Notes: generated from the letters alone by a model not told the origin. Positions 35,166-44,407 are shown, counted from the stretch's first letter. The stretch: DNA of 64,000 nt from Marinihelvus sp942491555 (GCA_942491555.1 CALOBN010000005.1:1284762-1348761), one strand, 5' to 3'. Numbers and translations: made by a program.

Positions 35166-36455
35166 ATGACGGGCCTGTATGACCCGCATGTGGCGTGCTT
35201 GCCTGGTAAGCCGGTGTCGCGATGGGCTTCGCGTCCGCAACCTTCGCGGCAATTTCTGTGCCCGCTTTTCCTGCTGCTGATATTGCTTTTTGGCCTGTTT
35301 CAGGTCATGCCGGTTCGTGCCCAGGGCCTGCCCCCGGCAGAGGCGCCGGAGGCCTATCTCGTCACCTATGGGCCCGGTGAAATTTACTGGCAAAAATTCG
35401 GTCACAATGCGATCTGGCTGCGCGAGCCCGGGGGGCTGGATCACACCTTCAATTATGGATTCTTTGATTTTGAACAGGAGAGCTTCCTGCGCCGTTTCGT
35501 CCAGGGACGCATGCTCTATTTTGCTGCGGCCATCGAGGCTGAGCGCGAATTTGCACAATACGCATCGGAAGGCCGGGAAATCCGGATTCAGCGACTTGAC
35601 CTGGACCCGGACGCGTATGCCAGGCTGCGCGAACACCTTGTAGCGAACGTGCAACCGGAGAACAGGGAGTACCTGTACGATTACTACCGGGACAATTGCT
35701 CAACCCGTATTCGGGATGCACTGGACCTGGCGCTGCAGGGGGATTTAGGGGATCAGTTCAAGACCCGGCCTGCCAGGCAGAATTACCGCAGCCACACGCG
35801 CCGCTCGACGCAATCCGACCGGGATTTCTACCTCGGTCTGACGGCTGGACTGGGCATGCCGGTAGACCGCTCCATCAGCCGCTGGGAGGAACAGTTCTTG
35901 CCGGTTGAGTTAGCTGAATCCGTGGCCGTCGCCCGGCTTGCGAGCGGTGAGCCGCTGGTCATCGAAGACCGCGTGCTGCTTGCCGGACTGGTTGCCGGAC
36001 CGCCGCCATTGCCGGGGCGGACGTGGCCTTTTTATCTGGCCGTGTCACTCGGCCTATTGATCATGACAGGCACTATCGCCCGCCTGGCATATGCACCTTT
36101 TGCTAACGGGCTGGCGCGGTTCTGGTTGCTGCTGTCCGGTACGCTCGGCCTTGCCCTGCTGGCTGTCTGGGCATTTACCGATCACTTCATGGCCTATCCC
36201 AATCTCAACCTGCTGTTGTTCCAGCCGCTGGCTGTACTGGGCATTTTTAGCCGCTGTCGCCGCCTGCTTGCGGTTGTGCTGTTACTGACCACTACCGGCG
36301 CATTGCTGGTGGCTTTATTGACTGAAATACAATACCTGGCCGATACCCTGGCGCTGGCCGGGCCGCTTAATATTGCGGTGGTGGTTTGGCTTCTGCGCCA
36401 CGCGCCGGACCGGCATCGTCCGGGCGCTGCGATAGTGGGTAAGGCCGACTACTGA
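35166..36455 (+). CDS. DUF4105 / Lnb N-terminal periplasmic-domain membrane protein
   Basis: The 429-residue protein has an N-terminal signal anchor (about 29-53). A periplasmic domain of the DUF4105 type follows, with a conserved His in KFGHNAIWL and a candidate catalytic Cys in YDYYRDNCSTRIRD. Four or five C-terminal membrane segments end the protein. As I recall, this family includes Lnb, a lipoprotein N-acyltransferase described in Bacteroides. It directly follows corC, the position where lnt lies in many Gammaproteobacteria. Function here is inferred. The 3' end overlaps convergent prfA by seven bases. Confidence 0.8.
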   Translation: MTGLYDPHVACLPGKPVSRWASRPQPSRQFLCPLFLLLILLFGLFQVMPVRAQGLPPAEAPEAYLVTYGPGEIYWQKFGHNAIWLREPGGLDHTFNYGFFDFEQESFLRRFVQGRMLYFAAAIEAEREFAQYASEGREIRIQRLDLDPDAYARLREHLVANVQPENREYLYDYYRDNCSTRIRDALDLALQGDLGDQFKTRPARQNYRSHTRRSTQSDRDFYLGLTAGLGMPVDRSISRWEEQFLPVELAESVAVARLASGEPLVIEDRVLLAGLVAGPPPLPGRTWPFYLAVSLGLLIMTGTIARLAYAPFANGLARFWLLLSGTLGLALLAVWAFTDHFMAYPNLNLLLFQPLAVLGIFSRCRRLLAVVLLLTTTGALLVALLTEIQYLADTLALAGPLNIAVVVWLLRHAPDRHRPGAAIVGKADY

Positions 36456-37540
36456 CGTCCTGTCTCGGCCAGGAGAATCGCCTGCTGCTCCTGTCGCAGA
36501 GGCTCTGTCAGAAGGCTCAGGTTGCCAGCCAATACATCATCAAGCTTATAGACCGTCAGGCCAATCCGGTGATCGGTGACGCGCCCCTGCGGGAAGTTAT
36601 AAGTGCGGATGCGCTGCGAGCGATCGCCGGACCCGACCTGCAGCCGCCGGTCTTCAGCCTGAGCTTCGGCTTGCCGGCTTTGTTCGGCCTCCAGTAATCG
36701 CGACTGCAGCAGGGACATCGCCCGCGCCTTGTTCTTGTGCTGGGATCGTTCATCCTGGCATTCCACGACAAGGCCCGAGGGCAGGTGGGTGATGCGAATT
36801 GCCGAATCGGTGGTATTGACATGCTGACCGCCGGCGCCGGAAGCACGAAAGGTGTCGATGCGTAAATCACCCGGTGCGATGTCGATGGCGTTCACGTCGT
36901 CTTGCTCCGGCAGGATCGCAACCGTGCAGGCTGATGTGTGAATGCGTCCCTGGGATTCGGTCTCCGGAACGCGCTGCACGCGGTGAGTGCCGGATTCATA
37001 CTTCATGTGGGCAAAAGCGCCTTTGCCTTCGATTCTGGCAACAACTTCACGGTAGCCACCGAGGTCACTGCTGTTTTCACTCATGAGTTCCAGTTTCCAG
37101 CCCTGGCTCTCGGCGTAGCGGGCGTACATACGGAACAGAACCGCGGCGAATAAGGCGGCCTCATCGCCACCGGTGCCGGCGCGCACCTCGATAAAGATGT
37201 TCTTGTCATCATCGGGGTCGCGGGGCAGGAGCAGCAGTTGCAGCTCCGCATCCAGTCGCTCTAGCTCAAGCTCGGCGCCGGACAGTTCCTCGCGCGCCAT
37301 GGAGGCCATCTCTGCATCGTTACCGGCTTCAGTGAGTATCTCCTGTGCGCCATCCCGGGTCTGCAGTGCGCTGCACCAGGCATGCCAGGTTTTTACGAGC
37401 GGATCGAGCTGGGAATACTCTTGCGACAGGGTGCGGAAGCGGTTCTGATCCGCCATGACATCCGGTTGAGAGAGCAACAAACCGATTTCTTCAAAACGCT
37501 CCGCAACTTGCGCGAGGCGTTGCTGCAGCGAGCTCTTCAC
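36449..37540 (-). CDS. prfA: Peptide chain release factor 1
   Basis: Recognises UAA and UAG stop codons and triggers peptide release. The codon-recognition tripeptide is PET (in RVPETESQGR). The peptidyl-hydrolase GGQ is in ASGAGGQHVNTTDSAIR. The GTG start at 37540 overlaps the hemA stop (GTGA) and matches the family N-terminus. 363 residues. The hemA-prfA order is widely conserved. Confidence 0.96.
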   Translation of the reverse strand: MKSSLQQRLAQVAERFEEIGLLLSQPDVMADQNRFRTLSQEYSQLDPLVKTWHAWCSALQTRDGAQEILTEAGNDAEMASMAREELSGAELELERLDAELQLLLLPRDPDDDKNIFIEVRAGTGGDEAALFAAVLFRMYARYAESQGWKLELMSENSSDLGGYREVVARIEGKGAFAHMKYESGTHRVQRVPETESQGRIHTSACTVAILPEQDDVNAIDIAPGDLRIDTFRASGAGGQHVNTTDSAIRITHLPSGLVVECQDERSQHKNKARAMSLLQSRLLEAEQSRQAEAQAEDRRLQVGSGDRSQRIRTYNFPQGRVTDHRIGLTVYKLDDVLAGNLSLLTEPLRQEQQAILLAETGRQ

Positions 37541-38946
37541 GAGTTGGCTTGCTGCGACTGGCGGCGGCTGCCCCCGGGCTCCTCCTGGTCGAATTCGGCG
37601 TCGCATTCCGGGTCGTATTCGGAGTCGAGTTCGGGTTCGATCATGGAACCGAGAGCGGAGCTGATAGCGGCCTCAAAATCGGTTTCGGGATCAGGGTCGT
37701 GCGGTTCGAAGATCCAGGCGGCGGCACGCAACACGTCGTCGTGCTGTTCTTCCGCTGCCTCGCGCAGGCGGGTGCTGGGGCCATGCAAAATGCGATGTGT
37801 CAGGGTTTGGCTGAGTTGCCGCACAATGGATTCAGCGTCGCCACCCGCTTCAAGCTGATGCAAGGCCCGCATGGCCAGAGCCTCGGCATTGCCATCAGCA
37901 TGCTCGCGCAGCTGCCGGAGCCCTTCTGCAGCCCGCGCCCCGTGCAGCCAGCGCAGGTATTCGCCAACTTCCGAATCGATGGTATCGACCGCTTTGCGGG
38001 CTGCCTCCTGGCGTCGGTCCAGGCTTTCATCGGCCACTTTGCGCAGATCATCGATGCTGTAGAGGTACACATCGTTAAGCTTGCCAACCGACGGCTCGAT
38101 GTCACGTGGCACGCCCAGATCAACCATGAACATCGGATTATGGCGTCGCTGCCGCAGGGCATTGCGCGTGGCCTGTTCACTCACCACGGGTTCAGTGGCA
38201 CCCGTACAGGCGATAACAATATCTGCTGCGGGCAGGCGGGCATCAAGTTCAGACAGGCCCATGGCTTCGGCACCCAGTTCCTCGGCAAGCGCCTCGGCAT
38301 TTTCCAGGCTCCGGTTGGCGATCAGCAATGAGCCGACTTCTTTTTGCCGGAAGTGATGGCCGCAGAGGGTGATCATCTCGCCGGCGCCGACCAGCATGAC
38401 TGTCTTTGTTTTCAGATTACCGAAAATCTGCTGGGCCAATATCGCAGCGATGTAGGCCACCGAAACCGGGTGGTCATTAATTCCCGTGTTGGTCCGGACA
38501 TTCTTGCTGACCGAGAAAGCCCGCTGAAACAGGCGGTCGGTGTACTTACCCAGGCCGCCTGCATCGCGAGCCGCTTCCCAGGCGCCTTTGAGCTGGCCCA
38601 TGATCTGGGGTTCACCCAGCACCATCGAGTCCAGACCGCACGCCACGCGAAACAGGTGCCGGATCGCTTCCCGGTCGGCATGCTGATAGACAAGGCCCGG
38701 GGCTTCTTCGGGCGTTATCCCGCCTTGTTTCAGCAGCCACGCAGCGAGTTGGTCGCCCAGCTGATCGCGCGCAGCGCCATACAGTTCGGTGCGATTGCAG
38801 GTGCTGAGGATGACAGCCTCGCGCAAACCGACTGACTCACGCAGCTCTTCCACTTTGGTGGCGTAAGCGCCAGGCGTAATAGCCAACCGTTCCCGCAATT
38901 CAAGCGGGGCCGTGTGGTGGCTGATTCCGGCGACAAAAATGGGCAT
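37537..38946 (-). CDS. hemA: Glutamyl-tRNA reductase with acidic C-terminal extension
   Basis: First enzyme of C5 tetrapyrrole synthesis, reducing glutamyl-tRNA to glutamate-1-semialdehyde. The catalytic Cys is in ILSTCNRTELYG. LGEPQIMGQLK and the NADPH-binding VGAGEM are present, as is the dimerisation domain. At 469 residues it is about 50 longer than E. coli HemA. The extra tail is strongly acidic and is encoded by 12-bp tandem repeats. Divergent from the TPR-lolB cluster. Confidence 0.95.
   Translation of the reverse strand: MPIFVAGISHHTAPLELRERLAITPGAYATKVEELRESVGLREAVILSTCNRTELYGAARDQLGDQLAAWLLKQGGITPEEAPGLVYQHADREAIRHLFRVACGLDSMVLGEPQIMGQLKGAWEAARDAGGLGKYTDRLFQRAFSVSKNVRTNTGINDHPVSVAYIAAILAQQIFGNLKTKTVMLVGAGEMITLCGHHFRQKEVGSLLIANRSLENAEALAEELGAEAMGLSELDARLPAADIVIACTGATEPVVSEQATRNALRQRRHNPMFMVDLGVPRDIEPSVGKLNDVYLYSIDDLRKVADESLDRRQEAARKAVDTIDSEVGEYLRWLHGARAAEGLRQLREHADGNAEALAMRALHQLEAGGDAESIVRQLSQTLTHRILHGPSTRLREAAEEQHDDVLRAAAWIFEPHDPDPETDFEAAISSALGSMIEPELDSEYDPECDAEFDQEEPGGSRRQSQQANS
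37589..37642. repeat. 12-bp tandem repeat inside hemA 3' end
   Basis: Four diverged 12-bp units begin at 37589, 37601, 37613 and 37625, each starting with TCG and centred on ATTC/GTTC; a partial fifth follows. On the coding strand they give the four-residue repeats DSEY, DPEC, DAEF and DQEE. The period keeps the reading frame. Confidence 0.75.
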
Positions 38947-39036
38947 ACGGGCGGTCAGATTAGACGAGTGGAGCGATTCTGCTGTGATGGTGAAGGAATA
39001 TCAAGGAAGTCACTCATTTTTGCCAGCTCCTCACGA

Positions 39037-39065
39037 TTGGTTCAAGGTGGCTAAGGCAGTATGCT
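39037..39065 (+). promoter_or_regulatory. Candidate promoter for the TPR-lolB-ispE cluster
   Basis: TTGGTT at 39037-39042 and TATGCT at 39060-39065 with a 17-bp spacer, 28 bp before the TPR gene and divergent from hemA. Confidence 0.45.
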
Positions 39066-39093
39066 TGCTTCCCATGACTGACCCTATTGTTTC

Positions 39094-40830
39094 ATGAAAA
39101 CGACTCGCCGTAAGCTTCTTTTCCCCTCCGTTATGCTGGTTCTGGCATTAACCTGGCCGTGTGCGCACCTCGTGGCCCAGGATGTCGATGGACAAGCGCC
39201 TGCGCAGGTACCGGCTGCGGGCCCTGAAGCGGCCCCGGATCCTGCTGACGAGGTGGCGCTAAAGATCTGGTCTGCCGAAGTACTCGGCACCGAAGGCCAG
39301 TTTGAAAAGGCTGCCAGTGAGTACCTCGGCGCCGCGCTGATGTCTGATGATCCCGAAATTGCCCAGCGGGCGACAGAGGTGGCCATCAACGCCAAGAGCT
39401 GGGAGCTGGCAGCGATGGCGGCAGATCGCTGGGTGTTGCTGGATCCGGAAAATCTGGATGCGCGAAAAATTGCCGGCCGCACCTTGCTGATAGGCGGCGA
39501 CATCGTGCGTGCCGAAATTCAGTTAAAGGAATTATTGATTCTGCTCGAAGACACCCCCTGGGGTGGATGGGGCCAGATTGCGCCATTACTCGCCGATTCA
39601 CGGGACGCTGAACGAACTGACGAAATGCTGCAACGGCTGATGCAGGATCTTGAGGCTGAACAGAACGCATTCGCCATTTTCGCGCGCTCGCAGGTCCTGG
39701 CCCGCGGTGGCGAATTTGAGCGGGCCATGGTGCTCGCTCAGGACGCGGTGAGCCTGGCACCCGGTGAGGTTGTTCTGCAGTCCTGGGCCGGCCGCCTGTC
39801 GATGAACCTGCGTGACGAGGACGGTGCCCTGCATTTCTACCGCGCGGCCTGGCAGGCAGAGCCTGATAACCGGCAACTGGCACTCGTTTATGCCGAGCTG
39901 TTGCGGCAGACCGGTCATCCTGAAGAGGCGCTTGATGTTCTGAGCGAATTACCGGATACGCCCGAAAACCGCTTTGCCCGGATTGCCTTCGCCACCGAAT
40001 CCGGTCAGCGCGACATCGCCATGGATCTCTATGCGGGTTTTGACAGCAACCGTTATGAGATGCAGGCCGAAATGATCATCCAGGCTGCGCGCAGCGCCGA
40101 GGCGCTTGGTCTGAAAGAGGATGCCATCGCCTGGTATGCGCAGCTGGAGGAGGGTGAAAACGTTCTGCTCGCCACGGTCCGCCAGGCAGTTCTGCTTGCC
40201 GAGCTTGATCGTATCGATGATGCGCGTCAGAAACTCTTGTTTGCCCGCAATAACGGCAGCCCGGCCGTGCGCATGGAAACCATGCTCGTCGAGGTGCAAC
40301 TGCTGTCCGCAGCGGAACAGAATGAGACGGCGCTGGAGGTTCTTGCAAAAGGCCTCGAACAGTTTCCCGGCGACACCCGCCTGCTTTACACCCGCAGCCT
40401 GCTGGCGGTCCAGTCTGGCGACCTGGAGCTCGCCGAAGCCGACCTGCGCCAGGTGCTGGCCGCAGAGCCGGCCAACGCGGCGGCGCTCAATGCCCTGGGT
40501 TATACGCTGGCCGACCTCACCGATCGCCTGGACGAGGCGGAACAGCTGATCCGCGCGGCGTTCCAGTTGGAGCCGGAGGCGGCGGCCATCATCGATTCCA
40601 TGGGCTGGATCGCCTACCGGCAGGGGCGCCTGGACGAGGCGGAAAGCTTTCTGCGCCAGGCCTTCCTGCGCGAGCGAAATGCAGAAATTGCTGCGCATCT
40701 GGGTGAAGTGCTCTTCGTGCAGGGCAAAAAGCGCGAGGCACTGAATGTTTTTAACCAGGGACGTCGTATCGATCCCGAGGACCCGGTGCTGCTGGAGACC
40801 ATGGAGCGCCTGGAGCTGAAATTGCAATGA
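39094..40830 (+). CDS. Tetratricopeptide-repeat periplasmic protein
   Basis: The 578-residue protein has a signal peptide (basic start, hydrophobic run about 10-27, cleavage near LVAQD). The rest is built of TPR-type helix pairs, clearest in the C-terminal half (PANAAALNALGYTLAD, PEAAAIIDSMGWIAYRQGRL). An equivalent TPR protein lies upstream of lolB in pseudomonads. A role in envelope biogenesis is plausible but not shown. Overlaps lolB by four bases. Confidence 0.85.
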   Translation: MKTTRRKLLFPSVMLVLALTWPCAHLVAQDVDGQAPAQVPAAGPEAAPDPADEVALKIWSAEVLGTEGQFEKAASEYLGAALMSDDPEIAQRATEVAINAKSWELAAMAADRWVLLDPENLDARKIAGRTLLIGGDIVRAEIQLKELLILLEDTPWGGWGQIAPLLADSRDAERTDEMLQRLMQDLEAEQNAFAIFARSQVLARGGEFERAMVLAQDAVSLAPGEVVLQSWAGRLSMNLRDEDGALHFYRAAWQAEPDNRQLALVYAELLRQTGHPEEALDVLSELPDTPENRFARIAFATESGQRDIAMDLYAGFDSNRYEMQAEMIIQAARSAEALGLKEDAIAWYAQLEEGENVLLATVRQAVLLAELDRIDDARQKLLFARNNGSPAVRMETMLVEVQLLSAAEQNETALEVLAKGLEQFPGDTRLLYTRSLLAVQSGDLELAEADLRQVLAAEPANAAALNALGYTLADLTDRLDEAEQLIRAAFQLEPEAAAIIDSMGWIAYRQGRLDEAESFLRQAFLRERNAEIAAHLGEVLFVQGKKREALNVFNQGRRIDPEDPVLLETMERLELKLQ

Positions 40831-41450
40831 TTTCCTTTCGGTGGGCACCGGTCTGTGGCCTGCTGGCGTCAATACTGATTCTTGGTGCCTGTGCAGCGCC
40901 CGGGCCGGTCCGCGACATGAGCGCGCCGGAGCAGGCTTATGCCAAGAGGCTTGACCGCTTGCAGGGCGAGCAAACCTGGGGCTTTACCGGCCGCCTGGGT
41001 CTGGACGATGGCGAGGACGGGGGCAGCGGCCGCCTGGACTGGCGCAACAATCCCGACTCGGCCATTCTGGATTTTCGGGGGTCGCTTGGTCAGGGTGCCT
41101 GGCAACTCGAGGCCGGTCCCGCGCAGGCGCGATTAAAGCGCAGTGATGGCAGCGTCGCTGTGGCGCAGCAGGTTGATCTGCTTGCCTACCAGGAATTGGG
41201 CTGGGTGCTTCCGGTTTCTGCCCTGTCGTGGTGGGTTCGGGGAATGGCCTGGCCGGGCAATGAAGGCCCGGATAGCTTGCAGCTCAATCCAGATGGCACA
41301 CCTGCGGTGATTGAGCAACTGGGCTGGCAGGTGACCTACAGCCGCTATATGGATCACGCGGGCGAACAGTTGCCCAGCCGGCTGCTCGCGCGTCAGGGCG
41401 ATACGCAGGTCAAGCTCGCGGTCAGCCGTTGGCATGGCGGGGCGCAATAA
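40827..41450 (+). CDS. lolB: Outer-membrane lipoprotein receptor LolB
   Basis: Accepts lipoproteins from LolA and inserts them in the outer membrane. The signal peptide ends in the lipobox LGAC near residue 22. The mature part shows the family stretches WGFTGRLGL, LDWRNN and ALSWWVRGMAWPG. 207 residues. ATGA overlap with the TPR gene. ispE follows with a short overlap. Confidence 0.92.
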   Translation: MISFRWAPVCGLLASILILGACAAPGPVRDMSAPEQAYAKRLDRLQGEQTWGFTGRLGLDDGEDGGSGRLDWRNNPDSAILDFRGSLGQGAWQLEAGPAQARLKRSDGSVAVAQQVDLLAYQELGWVLPVSALSWWVRGMAWPGNEGPDSLQLNPDGTPAVIEQLGWQVTYSRYMDHAGEQLPSRLLARQGDTQVKLAVSRWHGGAQ

Positions 41451-42336
41451 GGTGGCTGGCGGGCAATCTGGCACTTTGACCCTGCCGGCACCGGCCAAAC
41501 TTAACCTCTTTCTGCGCATTACAGGCCGGCGGGCTGACGGCTATCATTCTTTGCAGACGGTGTTTCAGTTGCTGGACTGGGGTGATGAGGTGCGTCTGCA
41601 GCGTCGCGACGGAGAACAGATCGAACGTTTGCTGCCACTGCCCGGCGTGCGCGAAGAGGATGATCTGTCCGTGCTTGCGGCACGCGCCCTGCAGGGTCTG
41701 GCACGGCGGCAACGCCGGCCATGGGCCGGGGCGGCCATAACCCTGAACAAACAGATTCCCCAGGGCTCCGGCCTTGGCGGGGCAAGCTCTGATGCCGCGA
41801 CGGTTCTGCATGGGCTCAATCAGCTGTGGGGATGTGGATTTACGGCATCGCAATTGGCGCAATTGGGCGTGGAACTGGGTGCGGACGTGCCGGTCTTTGT
41901 GCACGGTCATAGCGCCTGGGCGGAGGGGATCGGTGAGCAGTTACACGCGCTCGAACTGGGGGAGCGCTGGTATGTGCTGGTATTCCCGGAAGAGGGCGCA
42001 AGCACGGCCGAGTTGTTTTCCGACCCGGATCTGTGCCGCGATGCGCGGCCCGTGGAGCCGGGGGACGGGCAACACTATGCAGCTCTGGGCAATGCCTTCT
42101 TACCGGTGCTGGTCAAGCGCTCTGCTGCCGTTGCGCGGGCAGTTGACCGGCTTGTCGAGTATGGTGAACCGCGCCTGTCCGGCAGCGGGAGTACACTGTT
42201 TCTCGAGGCTGCTGATAAACTGGATGCAAATCGACTCACCACAGCGCTAAAAAAACACTATAATGTCCGCGCCGTGAGGGGCACAGACCGGTCAATTTTG
42301 TTTGATTGCCTGACTTTCAGGATCGCTAAAGACTGA
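41434..42336 (+). CDS. ispE: 4-diphosphocytidyl-2-C-methyl-D-erythritol kinase
   Basis: GHMP kinase of the MEP isoprenoid pathway. PAPAKLNLFLRITGRRADGYH is split between the substrate and N-terminal motifs. The ATP loop QGSGLGGASSDAATVL and the C-terminal LSGSGSTLF are conserved. The ATG overlaps lolB by 17 bases; a GTG at 41452 just after the lolB stop is an equally possible start. lolB-ispE-tRNA-prs is a conserved order. Confidence 0.94.
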   Translation: MAGRNKVAGGQSGTLTLPAPAKLNLFLRITGRRADGYHSLQTVFQLLDWGDEVRLQRRDGEQIERLLPLPGVREEDDLSVLAARALQGLARRQRRPWAGAAITLNKQIPQGSGLGGASSDAATVLHGLNQLWGCGFTASQLAQLGVELGADVPVFVHGHSAWAEGIGEQLHALELGERWYVLVFPEEGASTAELFSDPDLCRDARPVEPGDGQHYAALGNAFLPVLVKRSAAVARAVDRLVEYGEPRLSGSGSTLFLEAADKLDANRLTTALKKHYNVRAVRGTDRSILFDCLTFRIAKD

Positions 42337-42417
42337 CCAACAACAACCGAACTGAAATCGCTGAAGTACAAGCACTGCTCTTAAAACTGAACGATAAACG
42401 TTGAATTAAAGACCTAC

Positions 42418-42494
42418 TGGGACGTCGCCAAGCTGGTTAAGGCACGGGGTTTTGATCCCCGCATTCGCAGGTTCGAGTCCTGCCGTCCCAGCCA
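42418..42494 (+). tRNA. tRNA-Gln (anticodon TTG)
   Basis: 77 nt including encoded CCA. Acceptor TGGGACG pairs with CGTCCCA. The anticodon stem CGGGG/CCCCG holds the loop TTTTGAT with anticodon TTG. The T-arm has GTTCGAGTC. It is located between ispE and prs as in pseudomonads. Confidence 0.96.
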
Positions 42495-42514
42495 ATCTTT
42501 CAGGGAATCAAAAC

Positions 42515-43465
42515 GTGTCAAGTCCGGCCTTAATGGTGTTTTCTGGCAATGCGCATCCGTCGCTTGCTCACGATATTGCCCACGAACTTGGTGTTCCCAT
42601 GGGCAAGGCCAACGTTGGCCGGTTCAGTGATGGCGAGGTTATGGTCGAGGTCATGGAGAATGTCCGCGGTCGCGACTGCTACGTCATTCAGCCTACCTGC
42701 AGCCCCACGGCTGACAACTTCATGGAATTGCTGGTGATGGTGGATGCGCTCAAACGCGCTTCGGCCCGCCGGGTAACGGCGGTGGTTCCCTACTTTGGTT
42801 ATGCGCGTCAGGACCGGCGGCCGCGTTCCGCCAGGGTGCCCATTACCGCCAAGGTTGCGGCGACCATGATCAGCTCCGTGGGCACCGACCGCCTGGTAAC
42901 CATTGACCTGCACGCCGACCAGATCCAGGGCTTTTTCGACATCCCCGTGGATAACGTTTACGCATCGCCCCTGACCCTGGCAGACATCTGGCAGCGCCAG
43001 AGCCAGCCCATGGTTGTGGTGTCGCCCGACGTGGGTGGCGTGGTGCGCGCACGCGCTATCGCCAAGCGCCTGGATGCAGATCTTGCAATTATCGACAAGC
43101 GCCGGCCGCGCGCCAATGTCGCCACCGTGATGAATATCATCGGTGAGGTGGAAGGTATGACCTGCGTGCTGGTCGATGACATGGTCGATACCGCCGGCAC
43201 ATTATGCTCGGCTTCCGGTGCGCTCAAGGAAAAAGGTGCCAGTCGTGTGGTGGCTTACTGTGTTCACCCCGTACTGTCCGGGCCGGCCATCAAAAACATC
43301 GAGGCGTCCGAACTGGACGAGCTCGTGGTCACCGATACCATCCCCCTGAGCCCGGAGGCGGCTGCCTGCGATCGGATCAGGCAGCTGTCTGTTGCCCAGA
43401 TGATGGCGGAGACAATTCGCCGTATGAGCCTGGGTGAAAGTGTGAGCTCTTTGTACGTCGACTAA
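42515..43465 (+). CDS. prs: Ribose-phosphate pyrophosphokinase
   Basis: Makes PRPP for purine, pyrimidine, histidine, tryptophan and NAD synthesis. Signatures are GRFSDGEVMVEV, YFGYARQDRRPRSARVPITAK, DLHADQIQGFFDIPVDN and the PRPP loop VLVDDMVDTAGTL. GTG at 42515 was chosen: AGGGA lies eight bases upstream and the resulting 316 residues match the family. It lies 20 bp after tRNA-Gln. Confidence 0.95.
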   Translation: MSSPALMVFSGNAHPSLAHDIAHELGVPMGKANVGRFSDGEVMVEVMENVRGRDCYVIQPTCSPTADNFMELLVMVDALKRASARRVTAVVPYFGYARQDRRPRSARVPITAKVAATMISSVGTDRLVTIDLHADQIQGFFDIPVDNVYASPLTLADIWQRQSQPMVVVSPDVGGVVRARAIAKRLDADLAIIDKRRPRANVATVMNIIGEVEGMTCVLVDDMVDTAGTLCSASGALKEKGASRVVAYCVHPVLSGPAIKNIEASELDELVVTDTIPLSPEAAACDRIRQLSVAQMMAETIRRMSLGESVSSLYVD

Positions 43466-43562
43466 ACGTCCGGGTTCCCCGTCACGGTCAACATCGACAG
43501 CGCGCACGACCCACTGTTTATTTTCACTACTGCCAGGGTTCCCCATGGCAAATTCTTCGGGT

Positions 43563-43678
43563 TATAATGTGCGGCTTGCTTGAGCGAGGTGTCCTGGTCG
43601 CGGGGCGCCTTTTTGCTGGCCACGATATGGCCATTTTGCACCGGAAAATAAATCCGGTGCCCAGAGAGGATTTATCCA
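43563..43678 (+). promoter_or_regulatory. rplY promoter and leader with two hairpins
   Basis: A perfect -10 TATAAT (43563-43568) with a weak -35 starts an approximately 100-nt leader. It contains TGGCCA/TGGCCA (43617-43633) and a perfect 7-bp hairpin GCACCGG/CCGGTGC (43638-43660) ending just before the ribosome-binding site GAGAGGA. The second hairpin could be a site for L25 autoregulation; that is a guess. Confidence 0.4.
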
Positions 43679-44395
43679 ATGAAAGACTTCACAACACTCA
43701 GCGCGGAAATCCGCGAGGACGTAGGGAAAGGTGCGAGCCGCCGCCTGCGCCACGCCGGACGTGTTCCCGCGGTAATTTACGGAGGCGACCGGGATCCGGT
43801 TTCTCTGACTTTGGAACATCGCGAACTGTGGCACGCCGCTCAGAACGAGGCGTTCTTTTCCAGCATCCTCGATATCACGGCGGGTGATGGACGCAGCCAA
43901 CAGGTAGTGATTCGCGATATGCAGCGTCATCCTTTCAAAGCGTTGATCATGCATATCGATTTCATGCGCGTATCTGCCACCGAGACACTGCGTATTTCCA
44001 TTCCCCTGCACTTTTCCGGCGAAGAAGAATCTCCGGCCGGCAAGGAGCCTGGTGTGGTCATTCAGCACCAGATCACGGATATTGAAGTTGAAGCTATGCC
44101 GGGCGACCTGCCCGAGTACCTCTCGGTTGACCTCTCGCAGCTCGAGCCGGGCGGTTCTGTCACGCTGCGTGACATCTCCTTGCCCAAGGGTGTGACGCTG
44201 CCGTCCCTGAGCGATGATGATGACAGCGATCTCATGGTTGCCAACGCAATTCACATCAGCGAAGACCAGGGTACCGGTGCTGACGCAGATGAAGATGAGG
44301 TCGACGCTGGCGACGTCGAGGTAATCGGCGAATCCGATGACGGCGACGACGACGCGAAAGCCGGCGGTGACGACGACGACGCTGACAAGGAGTAA
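43679..44395 (+). CDS. rplY: 50S ribosomal protein L25 (CTC/TL5 type)
   Basis: Binds 5S rRNA. The long form has an N-terminal L25 domain (about 4-95; GKGASRRLRHAGRVPAVIYG), a C-terminal TL5 beta domain (about 100-190) and a highly acidic tail of about 40 residues rich in Asp. 238 residues. GAGAGGA precedes the ATG. First gene of rplY-pth-ychF. Confidence 0.95.
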   Translation: MKDFTTLSAEIREDVGKGASRRLRHAGRVPAVIYGGDRDPVSLTLEHRELWHAAQNEAFFSSILDITAGDGRSQQVVIRDMQRHPFKALIMHIDFMRVSATETLRISIPLHFSGEEESPAGKEPGVVIQHQITDIEVEAMPGDLPEYLSVDLSQLEPGGSVTLRDISLPKGVTLPSLSDDDDSDLMVANAIHISEDQGTGADADEDEVDAGDVEVIGESDDGDDDAKAGGDDDDADKE

Positions 44396-44407
44396 GACGC
44401 GCGGGCC

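Noticed and set aside
37589..37642. Acidic HemA tail as a frameshift artefact
   Set aside because: The frame stays open with a regular 12-bp period and ends at a stop that overlaps the conserved prfA start, so the tail is real.
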